Below are positions 17,218 to 25,436 of a DNA stretch of 53,566 nucleotides, one piece after another; position 1 is the first letter of the stretch; every line of letters starts with the position of its first letter. The stretch covers positions 1 to 53,566 of the forward strand of contig NZ_JACVTO010000028.1 of NCBI RefSeq assembly GCF_016518545.1, given 5' to 3'. The DNA is from Pseudomonas sp. S30. Lineage in GTDB: Bacteria; Pseudomonadota; Gammaproteobacteria; Pseudomonadales; Pseudomonadaceae. The translations under genes were made by a program, and so were the position numbers. The notes below the pieces were generated by a model. That model worked only from the letters and a program-made list of their open reading frames with translations. It searched no databases and was not told the DNA's origin.

Positions 17218-17266
17218 CGTCTGCGGCGCCTGGCAGTGTCGTTATCGCCTCGCAGCAGTCCTCCCG

Positions 17267-18580
17267 ATGAAAACGCCCCTGTGGTTCCCGCAAAGCTTCT
17301 TCGCCCGCACCCTGTGGCTGGTGCTGATCGTCGTGCTGTTCTCCAAGGCCCTGACCCTGGTGTACCTGTTGATGAACGAGGATGTGCTGGTAGATCGCCA
17401 GTACAGCCATGGCGTGGCCCTCACGTTGCGTGCCTACTGGGCGGCGGACGAGCAGAACCGCGACCAGATCGCCGAGGCGGCGGGGCTCATCCGGGTGACC
17501 GGCGCAGGTGTGCCGGAGGGCGAGCAGCACTGGCCCTACAGCGAGATCTACCAGCGTCAGATGCAAGCCGAGCTGGGTGGCGATACCGAGGTGCGCCTGC
17601 GCGTGCATGCGCCACCGGCGTTGTGGGTGAATGCCCCCAGCCTCGGGCCAGGCTGGCTGAAGGTCCCGTTGTACCCGCATCCGCTGCGCGGGCAGAAGAT
17701 CTGGAACGTGCTGGGGTGGTTCCTGGCCATCGGGCTGCTGTCCACCGCGTCGGCCTGGATCTTCGTGCGCCAGCTCAACCAGCCGCTCAAGCGCCTTGTA
17801 TTCGCCGCCCGCCAGCTTGGCCAGGGGCGCAGCGTGCGCCTGCCGGTGAGCGACACCCCCAGCGAGATGACCGAGGTGTATCGCGCCTTCAACCAGATGG
17901 CCGAGGATGTTGAACAGGCCGGGCGCGAGCGCGAGCTGATGCTGGCGGGCGTGTCCCATGACCTGCGTACGCCGCTCACGCGGCTCAGGCTGTCGTTGTC
18001 GCTGATGGGCAACGACAGCGAGCTGAGCGACGACATGGTGCGCGACATCGAGGACATGGACGCCATTCTCGATCAGTTCCTGGCCTTCATCCGCGACGGG
18101 CGTGACGAGCCGGTGGAGGAGGTGGACCTGGGCCACCTGATCCGCGAGGTGATCGCGCCCTACAACCAGCCCGAGGAACGGGTGCGTCTGTGCCTGGAGC
18201 CCATACCGCCATTCCCGCTGCGACGGGTGTCGCTCAAGCGCATGCTGGGTAACCTGATCGGCAACGCCCTGCACCATGCGGGGCAGGGCGTGGAGGTGGC
18301 GGCCTACGTTTCTGGGGACCAGAGCGCCCCTTATGTGGTGCTCAGCGTGCTGGACCGCGGGGCGGGCATCGATGAGTCCGAGCTGGAAACCATCTTCAAC
18401 CCGTTCATTCGAGGCGATCGTGCCCGCGGTGGCAAGGGGACCGGATTGGGATTGGCGATCGTCAAGCGCATCGCCGCGCAGCACGGCGGCAATGTCGAAC
18501 TGCGCAACCGCTCCGGCGGCGGTATCGAGGCGCGGGTGCGCTTGCCACTGGGGCTGATGCTGCCGCGCAACGCCGTGTGA
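17267..18580 (+). CDS. envZ: EnvZ-type sensor histidine kinase (AmgS-like)
   Basis: An inner-membrane sensor kinase of 437 residues, partner of the OmpR-type regulator. It has a first transmembrane helix near 10-33 and a periplasmic domain to about 150. The second helix (about 146-167, LGWFLAIGLLSTASAWIFV) leads into a HAMP linker. The phospho-acceptor is His231 in GVSHDLRTPLTRLR. The ATPase domain has the N box NLIGNALHHAG, G1 DRGAGI, the F region IFNPF and G2 GTGLGLAI. No strong ribosome-binding site precedes the ATG at 17267. With the terminator upstream, this suggests lower expression than ompR. Confidence 0.93.
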   Translation: MKTPLWFPQSFFARTLWLVLIVVLFSKALTLVYLLMNEDVLVDRQYSHGVALTLRAYWAADEQNRDQIAEAAGLIRVTGAGVPEGEQHWPYSEIYQRQMQAELGGDTEVRLRVHAPPALWVNAPSLGPGWLKVPLYPHPLRGQKIWNVLGWFLAIGLLSTASAWIFVRQLNQPLKRLVFAARQLGQGRSVRLPVSDTPSEMTEVYRAFNQMAEDVEQAGRERELMLAGVSHDLRTPLTRLRLSLSLMGNDSELSDDMVRDIEDMDAILDQFLAFIRDGRDEPVEEVDLGHLIREVIAPYNQPEERVRLCLEPIPPFPLRRVSLKRMLGNLIGNALHHAGQGVEVAAYVSGDQSAPYVVLSVLDRGAGIDESELETIFNPFIRGDRARGGKGTGLGLAIVKRIAAQHGGNVELRNRSGGGIEARVRLPLGLMLPRNAV

Positions 18581-18596
18581 GCCGTCGCGCGCCGGC

Positions 18597-19502
18597 CTAG
18601 CCTTTGCCCTTGGTGCGGGTCTGGTTCGGCCCGCCATGCTTTTCCAGATGCTCGATGATCATCGCGGCCACGTTCTTGCCCGTGGTGACCTCGATACCTT
18701 CCAGGCCGGGCGAAGAGTTCACCTCCATCACCAGCGGGCCATGATTGGAACGCAGGATATCCACGCCAGCCACGCTCAGGCCCATGACCTTGGCGGCGCG
18801 AATGGCCGTCATGCGTTCCTCGGGCGTGATCTTGATCAGGCTGGCAACGCCCCCCCGGTGGAGGTTCGAGCGGAACTCGCCCGGCTTGGCCTGACGCTTC
18901 ATCGAGGCGATGACCTTGTCGCCGACTACGAAGCAGCGGATGTCCGCACCGCCGGCCTCCTTGATGTATTCCTGGACCATGATGTTCTGTTTCAGGCCCA
19001 TGAAGGCCTCGATCACCGATTCGGCGGCCTTGGTGGTTTCGCACAGGACCACGCCGATACCCTGGGTGCCCTCCAGCACCTTGATCACCAATGGCGCGCC
19101 ATTGACCATCTGGATCAGGTCGGGGATATCGTCCGGCGAGTGGGCGAACCCGGTGACCGGCAAGCCGATGCCACGACGCGACAGCAATTGCAGCGAGCGC
19201 AGCTTGTCACGCGAGCGAGCGATGGCCACTGACTCGTTGAGCGGGTATACCCCCATCATCTCGAACTGGCGCAGCACGGCGCAGCCGTAAAAAGTGACCG
19301 ACGCACCGATGCGCGGAATCACCGCGTCGAACCCTTCCAGGGGTTTGCCACGGTAATGGATCTGCGGTTTGTGGCTGGCGATGTTCATATAGGCGCGCAG
19401 CGTGTCGATCACGACCATCTCGTGGCCGCGCTGGGTGCCGGCTTCGACCAGCCGACGGGTGGAATACAGACGCGGGTTGCGCGAAAGCACGGCGATCTTC
19501 AT
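18597..19502 (-). CDS. rimK: Ribosomal protein S6 glutamate ligase RimK
   Basis: An ATP-grasp ligase that adds glutamates to the C-terminus of ribosomal protein S6. In Pseudomonas it has been linked to changes in ribosome composition and to attachment and virulence traits. The 301-residue protein has the RimK pre-ATP-grasp domain, IRSRDK-like contacts in SRDKLRSLQLL, PLVIKVLEGTQGIGVVL, and the metal-binding MEVNSSPGLEGIE. Its ATG overlaps the stop of the upstream protease-like gene (ATGA, 19499-19502), so they form one operon. It converges on envZ with only 16 bases between them. Confidence 0.94.
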   Translation of the reverse strand: MKIAVLSRNPRLYSTRRLVEAGTQRGHEMVVIDTLRAYMNIASHKPQIHYRGKPLEGFDAVIPRIGASVTFYGCAVLRQFEMMGVYPLNESVAIARSRDKLRSLQLLSRRGIGLPVTGFAHSPDDIPDLIQMVNGAPLVIKVLEGTQGIGVVLCETTKAAESVIEAFMGLKQNIMVQEYIKEAGGADIRCFVVGDKVIASMKRQAKPGEFRSNLHRGGVASLIKITPEERMTAIRAAKVMGLSVAGVDILRSNHGPLVMEVNSSPGLEGIEVTTGKNVAAMIIEHLEKHGGPNQTRTKGKG

Positions 19503-20020
19503 GCAGCACCTGTGACAGGGGGGAGGGTGGCCGGATAGGCCGGTTTTTCCTGGACGTACTTCAGGCCCGGGTTCACTACCAGTTGACCATGCACCAATGC
19601 CTTCGATCCCAACAGAAGTCGATAGCGCATGCTCTTGCGACAGGCCAGGGTGAACTCGACCTGCCAGACCCGATCACCCAGGGCCAGCGGTGTGCGGATC
19701 ACATAGCGGGTCTGGGCGTGACCGTTGGAGCTCCTGATGGTCTTCATGGTCACCATCGGCGCTTCGCAGCGTCGGTGACGCAGTTGCACCACCGAGCCCA
19801 GGTGGGCGGTGAAGCGCACCCAGGGCTGGCCGTCGCGCTCGAAGGGTTCGATATCCGTGGCGTGCAGGCTGGAGGTGCTGGCGCCGGTATCGATCTTGGC
19901 GCGCAGCCCGGCCAGGCCGAGGTCGGGCAAGGCGATCCATTCGCGCAGGCCGATCACTGTCAGGTGGTCAAATGTCTTCAATTGGCAGAACCTGCGGACG
20001 AGGGGGTGAACTGTAAGCAT
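19499..20020 (-). CDS. rimB: Retropepsin-like aspartic protease (RimB-like)
   Basis: About 173 residues of the ATP-dependent zinc protease/DUF785 family, which has a retropepsin-like fold. The catalytic-type motif KIDTGASTSSLHA is clear near residues 41-53. In P. fluorescens the gene beside rimK, named rimB, is such a protein and affects S6 glutamylation; I use that name by context. I place the start at ATG 20020, which gives LTVHPLVRRFCQLKTF and then VIGLREWIALPDLG. ATG 20038 is possible, and an in-frame start at 20137 would run into the divergent hsp15 gene. No clear ribosome-binding site distinguishes the two. Confidence 0.8.
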   Translation of the reverse strand: MLTVHPLVRRFCQLKTFDHLTVIGLREWIALPDLGLAGLRAKIDTGASTSSLHATDIEPFERDGQPWVRFTAHLGSVVQLRHRRCEAPMVTMKTIRSSNGHAQTRYVIRTPLALGDRVWQVEFTLACRKSMRYRLLLGSKALVHGQLVVNPGLKYVQEKPAYPATLPPVTGAA

Positions 20021-20090
20021 CGCGTGGACTTTTTGCATCCGACAGATACGGTAGTACAGTTCGGTTAAAGACAGAATTCGAGGTAAAGAG

Positions 20091-20495
20091 ATGGCACAGA
20101 AGTCGGAAGAAGACGACGACAAGGTGCGCTTGGACAAGTGGCTGTGGGCGGCACGATTCTACAAGACCCGTGCGCTGGCCAAGGCCGCGATCGAAAGCGG
20201 CAAGGTGCACTGCCGAGGCGAGCGCTGCAAGCCTGGCAAGGAACCTCGGGTCGGCGACGAGTTCGTGCTGCGCAGCGGATTCGATGACAAGACGGTGGTG
20301 GTCAAGGCGCTGTCGAACGTGCGCCGAGGCGCGCCGCAAGCCCAGGCGCTCTACGAGGAGACCGCCGAGAGCATCCGCCGCCGGGAGCATGCGGCCGAAC
20401 AGCGCAAGGCCGGCGCGTTGGGCATGACCACCGATGGGCGACCCAACAAGAAGCAGCGCCGGCAGATTCATCAGTTGCACGGCCGCTTGGATTAG
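20091..20495 (+). CDS. hslR: Ribosome-associated heat-shock protein Hsp15
   Basis: Hsp15 binds stalled 50S subunits that carry a nascent chain with tRNA and helps recycle them after heat shock. The 134-residue protein begins with an S4 RNA-binding domain: VRLDKWLWAARFYKTR, then AAIESGKVHCRGERCKPG. A basic tail follows, ending KKQRRQIHQLHGRLD. It is divergent from the rimB-like gene, with a 70-base shared promoter region. AGAG lies just before the ATG. In many gammaproteobacteria it sits near hslO and pckA, as it does here. Confidence 0.93.
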   Translation: MAQKSEEDDDKVRLDKWLWAARFYKTRALAKAAIESGKVHCRGERCKPGKEPRVGDEFVLRSGFDDKTVVVKALSNVRRGAPQAQALYEETAESIRRREHAAEQRKAGALGMTTDGRPNKKQRRQIHQLHGRLD

Positions 20496-20523
20496 CGCCG
20501 CCCAGTACGAGCGGCGCAGCAGA

Positions 20524-21324
20524 TCAGGCGGCGCGGACCACGCTCATGCGACCGACCAGAGGCAGCTTGCCCAGTGTCCGGAACAGCGGTGCGGTCCAGC
20601 GCAGCAGAGCACTGCTGGCCTTGGCCGCCAAGGGTGTGTGGACCGTCCAGCCCAGCGCCAGGACGGCCATGCCCAGGCCGCCGACATAGTCGTCCTGGCC
20701 CCAGTGGGCACCGGCGACCAGCCGTGGCAGCATGAACAGCGTGGCCAGCGCCCAGATCACCAGGGTCTGCACCAGGCGCCGGCTGAACAGGCTCATGAAC
20801 AATGCCCACAGCAGCAGCACCGAGGCATGATCGCCGGGGAAGCTCTTGCTCGAGCGATCCTTGAGCTCCCAGTGGTGCTCCAGGTTCGGGTAGTACTGGC
20901 TCAGGCGCACGGCGTCGTCGAAGACGATCGATGGGCTGTCATGCTGCCAGCCGGAAGCGTCGACCCACTTGGAAAACAGCGCCCGCACCACCACTAAGAG
21001 CAGCAGGCTGACGAAAAAGCCGAAGAACGCCTGGCGAACCTGGACCGCACGGAACACCCAGTCGCCCTTGATCAGCAGCATCAGCAGGATCAGCCCCACG
21101 ACGATGTCGAAGGGCCTCAGGCTGCCGACCGTCCAGATCGAGCGCCAGACCAGGTTGTCGGCCAGGGGTGTGTTGAGGGTGCGAAACAGCCATTCGTCGA
21201 AAGACAGGAACAGGATCTGGCCAAAAGGCCACAACCACAAACACAGTAGTGCGATAGGCAACAGAGTACTGGCTGCCAGGGGTCCCCAGGACCACTTTGG
21301 TTGGAACAGTGGCCGATTATCCAT
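20524..21324 (-). CDS. PAP2-family membrane phosphatase
   Basis: A 266-residue inner-membrane protein with about five or six hydrophobic segments and the PAP2 phosphatase signature. The core motifs SFPGDHAS and RLVAGAHWGQDDYVGG contain the two catalytic histidines, and KDRSSKSF precedes the first. Family substrates are lipid phosphates such as undecaprenyl pyrophosphate, phosphatidylglycerol phosphate or lipid A phosphates. An LpxT-like role in modifying lipid A is possible but cannot be fixed from the sequence. GAGG lies six bases before the ATG. It is divergent from hslO. Confidence 0.85.
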   Translation of the reverse strand: MDNRPLFQPKWSWGPLAASTLLPIALLCLWLWPFGQILFLSFDEWLFRTLNTPLADNLVWRSIWTVGSLRPFDIVVGLILLMLLIKGDWVFRAVQVRQAFFGFFVSLLLLVVVRALFSKWVDASGWQHDSPSIVFDDAVRLSQYYPNLEHHWELKDRSSKSFPGDHASVLLLWALFMSLFSRRLVQTLVIWALATLFMLPRLVAGAHWGQDDYVGGLGMAVLALGWTVHTPLAAKASSALLRWTAPLFRTLGKLPLVGRMSVVRAA

Positions 21325-21440
21325 AAAATACCTCGATCGCCAGCTTGATTTCAGCGCCTCATGAGCGCTTTCGACGCGCCTTTGTAGGCGCTTGCAATCA
21401 TTTTGTCATCCTTTTCAGATTTTTCAGATAGCCGAGAACC

Positions 21441-22340
21441 ATGAGCGATTTACCTGACACTGATTTCACCCAACGCTTCCTCTTCGAAGACCGTGATGTG
21501 CGCGGTGAGTGGGTCGTGCTCGATCACAGCTACGCCGAGGTCCTGGCGCGCCATGCCTATCCGCGTCCGGTCGCCGCGTTGCTGGGTGAGCTGATGGCGG
21601 CCACCGCGCTGCTGGTGGGCGCGCTCAAGTTCGACGGTTTGTTGATCCTCCAGGCCCGCTCCCAGGGGCCGATCCCGCTGCTGATGGTCGAATGCTCGGG
21701 TGAGCGTGACCTGCGCGGCATGGCGCGCTATGAGGCCGAGCAGATCGCTGACGATGCCACCCTGGTCGACCTGATGCCCGAGGGTCACCTGACGCTGACC
21801 ATCGATCCGGTGAAGGGCCAGCGTTACCAGGGCACCGTCGACCTCGATGGCGCCACTCTGTCCGAATGCTTCACCAACTACTTCATCCAGTCCCAGCAGT
21901 TGAACACGCGTTTCTGGCTGGACACCTCGTCGGGCAAGGCCCGCGGCCTGCTGCTGCAACAGCTGCCTCGCGATCGCCAGACCGACGACGAAGAACGCGA
22001 CGAAAGCTGGCAACACGTCGTCGCGCTGGCCAGCACCCTCAAGCCCGAAGAATGGGCGCTGGACAACGAGACCTTGCTGCACCGCCTCTATCACGAGGAT
22101 GCGGTGCGCCTGTTCGATGTCGAACCCCTGCAGTTCCGCTGCAGCTGTTCACGCGAGCGTTCCGGTAACGCGCTGGTCAGCCTTGGTGAGGCCGATGCCA
22201 GGGCGCTGGTCGAGGAATGTGGCGGGACGGTGGAGATCGACTGTCAGTTCTGCAACGAGCGCTATCTCTTCGATGCAACCGATGTCGCACAATTGTTCGC
22301 TGGTGGTGGCACCGACGAGGCATCGGAAACTCTCCACTGA
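21441..22340 (+). CDS. hslO: Redox-regulated chaperone Hsp33 (HslO)
   Basis: Hsp33 is a holdase chaperone that switches on when its zinc-bound cysteines are oxidised, protecting cytoplasmic proteins during oxidative and heat stress. The 299-residue protein has the N-terminal chaperone domain, including IPLLMVECSGERDLRGMARY. The C-terminal zinc module has CSC (in FRCSCSRE) and CQFC (in IDCQFCNER), the four ligands expected. It precedes pckA on the same strand with a 179-base gap that has its own promoter-like signals. Confidence 0.95.
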   Translation: MSDLPDTDFTQRFLFEDRDVRGEWVVLDHSYAEVLARHAYPRPVAALLGELMAATALLVGALKFDGLLILQARSQGPIPLLMVECSGERDLRGMARYEAEQIADDATLVDLMPEGHLTLTIDPVKGQRYQGTVDLDGATLSECFTNYFIQSQQLNTRFWLDTSSGKARGLLLQQLPRDRQTDDEERDESWQHVVALASTLKPEEWALDNETLLHRLYHEDAVRLFDVEPLQFRCSCSRERSGNALVSLGEADARALVEECGGTVEIDCQFCNERYLFDATDVAQLFAGGGTDEASETLH

Positions 22341-22351
22341 AACGCTTCACT

Positions 22352-22368
22352 ACAGGAGATTCTCCTGT
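22352..22368. repeat. Perfect 17-base palindrome upstream of pckA
   Basis: ACAGGAGA-T-TCTCCTGT has perfect eight-base arms and lies 11 bases after hslO. A further ACAGGAG half-site occurs at 22394-22400, just above the candidate pckA -10. It may be an operator or a terminator stem for hslO. No T-run follows, which favours an operator, but this is inference. Confidence 0.5.
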
Positions 22369-22424
22369 CTAACTGCGCAAAAGTGCAGATACGACAGGAG
22401 GGGCCTACTTTTTTTGGGCGTTTC

Positions 22425-22433
22425 TGGCATAAT
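22425..22433 (+). promoter_or_regulatory. Candidate extended -10 promoter of pckA
   Basis: TGGCATAAT (TG-n-CATAAT) lies about 87 bases ahead of the pckA ATG, after a T-run at 22409-22415. There is no good -35 hexamer, which is usual for extended -10 promoters. The half-site ACAGGAG at 22394-22400 would sit close to the -35 region. Confidence 0.5.
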
Positions 22434-22519
22434 CCGGCCACTTTTTTCGCTGTAGTAGTTTTCAACAGGCCACTACAAAACGTTTGGAGCACTCGGCCTC
22501 GGGCCGGATGGGGTATCTC

Positions 22520-24067
22520 ATGACGCAAGCCAACAACACCGTGTACACCGACCTGACCGTCGACGAGCTGGTAAAAGAAGCGCTGTCCCGCGGTGAAGGC
22601 GTGCTGGCCGATACTGGCGCACTGGTCGTGGAAACGGGTCATCGCACTGGCCGTTCGCCCGCTGACCGCTTCATCGTCGACGAACCGAGCACCTCTGCCG
22701 CCATCGCCTGGGGCCCGATCAACCGCAAGTTCCCGGCCGACAAGTTCGATGCCCTGTGGGACCGCGTCCAGGCGTTCAACGATGCCCAGGACCACTTCGT
22801 CTCCTACGTGCACGTCGGTGCTGCCGCAGAACACTACCTGCCGGTCAAGATGACCACCCAGACCGCCTGGCAGAACCTGTTCGGCCGTTGCCTGTTCATC
22901 ACCCCCGAGCAGGGTGCGTTCAATCCGGCCGGCCGCGACCAGTGGCAGATCCTCAACGTCGCCAATTTCGAGTGCGTTCCCGAGCGTGACGGTACCAACT
23001 CCGACGGCTGCGTGATCCTCAACTTCGCCCAGAAGAAAGTGCTGATCGCGGGCATGCGTTATGCCGGCGAAATGAAGAAAGCCATGTTCTCGGTGCAGAA
23101 TTTCCTGCTGCCGTCGGCCGACGTGCTGCCCATGCACTGCGCGGCCAACATCGGCGAAGACGGCGATGTGACTCTGTTCTTCGGTCTGTCCGGCACCGGC
23201 AAGACCACCCTGTCGGCCGACGAAAGCCGTTACCTGATCGGTGACGACGAGCACGGTTGGGGCGAAGGCGTGGTGTTCAACATGGAGGGTGGCTGCTACG
23301 CCAAGTGCATCGACCTGTCCGAGAAGAACGAGCCGGTCATCTGGAAGGCCATCAAGCATGGTGCAGTGCTGGAAAACGTGGTGATCGACGACGCCAAGCA
23401 CGCCGACTACACCAATGTCAGCCTGACCCAGAACAGCCGCGCCGCCTACCCGCTGGAGCACGTCGCCAAGCGCGCCGAGGCCAACCTGGGTGGCGAACCC
23501 AACGCCGTGATCTTCCTGACCTGCGACCTGACTGGCGTACTGCCTCCGGTTTCGATCCTGAACAACGAGCAGGCGGCCTATCACTTCCTGTCCGGCTACA
23601 CCGCGCTGGTCGGTTCCACCGAAATGGGTTCGGGCGGCGGCATCAAGTCGACCTTCTCCACCTGCTTCGGCGCACCGTTCTTCCCGCGCCCGGCTGGCGA
23701 GTACGCCGAGTTGCTGATCAAGCGCATCAACGCCTTCGGTTCCAAGGTCTACCTGGTCAACACCGGCTGGACCGGCGGTGGCTACGGCGTCGGCAAGCGC
23801 TTCAGCATCCCGACCACCCGTGGCGTGATCGCGGCGATCCAGAGCGGGGCGCTGGTCGGTGCCGAGACCGAGCACCTGGACATCATCAACCTGGATGTGC
23901 CCAAGCGCGTACCGGGTGTCGATACCGAACTGCTGAACCCGCGCACTACCTGGGCTGACCAGGCGGCCTACGACGAGGCCGCCAAAGGCCTGGCCAAACT
24001 GTTCACCGAGAACTTCAAGAAGTTCGACGTTTCCGACGCCATCAAGGCAGCCGGTCCACAGTTGTAA
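22520..24067 (+). CDS. pckA: ATP-dependent phosphoenolpyruvate carboxykinase
   Basis: Converts oxaloacetate and ATP to phosphoenolpyruvate, CO2 and ADP, the entry step of gluconeogenesis from organic acids. The 515-residue protein has the kinase P-loop GLSGTGKTT (222-230), followed by the metal-binding DDEHGW. The substrate loop THRTGRSPADRF-like segment (ETGHRTGRSPADRF) is near the N-terminus and the hallmark NTGWTGGGYG near residue 415. I chose ATG 22520 because it gives the family start MTQANNTVYTDLTVDELV. In-frame ATGs at 22484 and 22508 lie in the leader. Strong stem-loops follow the gene. Confidence 0.95.
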   Translation: MTQANNTVYTDLTVDELVKEALSRGEGVLADTGALVVETGHRTGRSPADRFIVDEPSTSAAIAWGPINRKFPADKFDALWDRVQAFNDAQDHFVSYVHVGAAAEHYLPVKMTTQTAWQNLFGRCLFITPEQGAFNPAGRDQWQILNVANFECVPERDGTNSDGCVILNFAQKKVLIAGMRYAGEMKKAMFSVQNFLLPSADVLPMHCAANIGEDGDVTLFFGLSGTGKTTLSADESRYLIGDDEHGWGEGVVFNMEGGCYAKCIDLSEKNEPVIWKAIKHGAVLENVVIDDAKHADYTNVSLTQNSRAAYPLEHVAKRAEANLGGEPNAVIFLTCDLTGVLPPVSILNNEQAAYHFLSGYTALVGSTEMGSGGGIKSTFSTCFGAPFFPRPAGEYAELLIKRINAFGSKVYLVNTGWTGGGYGVGKRFSIPTTRGVIAAIQSGALVGAETEHLDIINLDVPKRVPGVDTELLNPRTTWADQAAYDEAAKGLAKLFTENFKKFDVSDAIKAAGPQL

Positions 24068-24072
24068 GCGCA

Positions 24073-24094
24073 GCGGCCCGGCCTTCCGGGCCGC
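24073..24094 (+). other. GC-rich hairpin just after pckA
   Basis: A perfect nine-pair stem (GCGGCCCGG/CCGGGCCGC) with a four-base loop begins five bases past the pckA stop. It has no T-run, so it may protect the 3' end of the message or act with the next hairpin. Confidence 0.55.
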
Positions 24095-24111
24095 CGTCGG
24101 GTGTCGATGAA

Positions 24112-24136
24112 GGAGGGGCCGCATGCGGCTCCTTTT
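24112..24136 (+). terminator. Intrinsic terminator of pckA
   Basis: GGGGCCGC/GCGGCTCC pairs over eight bases with one G-T wobble and extends by an A-T pair. It is closed by a tight AT loop and followed by TTTT. It is the second of two stem-loops after pckA and the likelier point of release. Confidence 0.7.
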
Positions 24137-24231
24137 CTCGTTCTGAAGGCGGCTGGCGGTCCTGGCGAGCATGCCTCTGGAGTGTTCTTGCACGAATGTG
24201 GGAAGCTGGGTCTTTCTTCCTTGCCTGGAAC

Positions 24232-24672
24232 ATGCCAATGACCGAGTCTCTCCAGCGCAGTGCCTTCTCCCATTTTCATCCCGTACTGACTCGCCCGCAG
24301 GACAACGACCACAATGGTCACCTGGCCGGCTCCACCGTGCATGCCCTGTTCGAAACCGCCATCCAGGCCTTCCTGGTCGAGCAGGCCGAACTGGACCTGC
24401 GTGAAGGCGAACTGGCGGCGCTGGTCATCAGCTCGGCCGCCGATTTCTATACCCTGCCGAGTTTTCCCGACCTGCTGGAAGTGGCTCTGGGCGTGTCGCG
24501 CCTGGGCGGCAGCACGGTCGAGTTCCACCTGGCGCTGTACCGGCCCGGTGAAGTCGAGGCCTGCGCCCTGGGCCGGGTGGTGCAGGTGTTCGTCGAGCGT
24601 GCCACGGGGCATCCTGCGACGCTGCCGGAGACCCTTCAGTTGATCCTCGCGGGGCTTGCGCTCAATCGTTGA
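24232..24672 (+). CDS. Hotdog-fold thioesterase (FcbC/YbgC-like)
   Basis: A small hotdog-fold acyl-CoA thioesterase of about 146 residues. The stretch LTRPQDNDHNGHLAGSTVHALFETAI resembles the active-site region of 4-hydroxybenzoyl-CoA thioesterase-type enzymes, in which an acidic residue precedes a conserved N/H-G-H segment. The substrate is unknown. Starts at 24232 (MPMTESL) or 24238 (MTESL) are both possible; there is no clear ribosome-binding site. Its last 11 bases overlap, tail to tail, the stop region of the response-regulator gene on the other strand. Confidence 0.8.
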   Translation: MPMTESLQRSAFSHFHPVLTRPQDNDHNGHLAGSTVHALFETAIQAFLVEQAELDLREGELAALVISSAADFYTLPSFPDLLEVALGVSRLGGSTVEFHLALYRPGEVEACALGRVVQVFVERATGHPATLPETLQLILAGLALNR

Positions 24673-25318
24673 GGCAGATGATGCCCTCGCGCACGGCGAA
24701 CAGCACCAGCCCGGGCACGTCGTGGATCTGCAGGCGATGCATGATCTGCGAGCGGTGGGCTTCGACGGTCTTGACGCTCAGGCCCAGACCGTCGGCGATC
24801 GAACGGGTGGTCTCGCCGCGTGCGATCAATCGCAGGATCTCCAGCTGGCGTGGCGTCAGCGGCGCCTGGGCAGGGCTGACCGAGCGCCGGCGATTGTGCT
24901 TGAGCGCCTGACCGATGACCATCGGCAGCACCGTCGAGGACAGGTACTGGCCGCCGTTGCGCAAGGTCTGCAAGGCCTGCTCGAACTCGCAGACCGTGGC
25001 GTTCTTGAGCAGAAAGCCCTGGGCACCGAGTTGCAGGCAGCTCATCACGTGCTCGAGTTCCGAGCGCGCCGAGAGCATCAGCACGCGACTGCCGGGCACC
25101 CGGATGAACAGCTCCTGAAGCACTTGCTGGCGGTCCAGGGTGTCGCTGTTCATGTCCAGCACGACGATCTCCGGTCGCAACTTTTCCGCCAGTGCCACGG
25201 CGCTCATGCCATCGCTGGTGTCGGCTACGACGGTGTACTCCTTCTTCTGTTCGAGCAGGGCGCGCAGGCCTGCGCGGAAGAGCGGCGAGTCGTCGGCAAG
25301 CAGGATTCGGCAGGGCAT
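24662..25318 (-). CDS. LuxR/NarL-type response regulator
   Basis: A 218-residue response regulator with a receiver domain (about 4-118) and a LuxR-type helix-turn-helix (about 148-212). The expected phospho-acceptor is Asp55 in IVVLDMNSDT, with acidic residues in LLADDSP and the switch lysine in FLLKNA. The DNA-binding part is LTPRQLEILRLIARGETTRS followed by SVKTVEAHRSQIMHRL. No histidine kinase is adjacent. The only neighbour on its strand is a CheR-like gene 118 bases upstream, so the signal is unknown. Confidence 0.9.
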   Translation of the reverse strand: MPCRILLADDSPLFRAGLRALLEQKKEYTVVADTSDGMSAVALAEKLRPEIVVLDMNSDTLDRQQVLQELFIRVPGSRVLMLSARSELEHVMSCLQLGAQGFLLKNATVCEFEQALQTLRNGGQYLSSTVLPMVIGQALKHNRRRSVSPAQAPLTPRQLEILRLIARGETTRSIADGLGLSVKTVEAHRSQIMHRLQIHDVPGLVLFAVREGIICLND

Positions 25319-25436
25319 GGGTCAAGGCCTGTTTCGCAAGGGAAGGGGGGCGGCAGGCCTGCTCGATCCACAAGCGCACTGCCGCGCGGAAGCGCGACCA
25401 GTCCTTGTCTGCCGTTCGATGCGGCAGTGCTATTCA

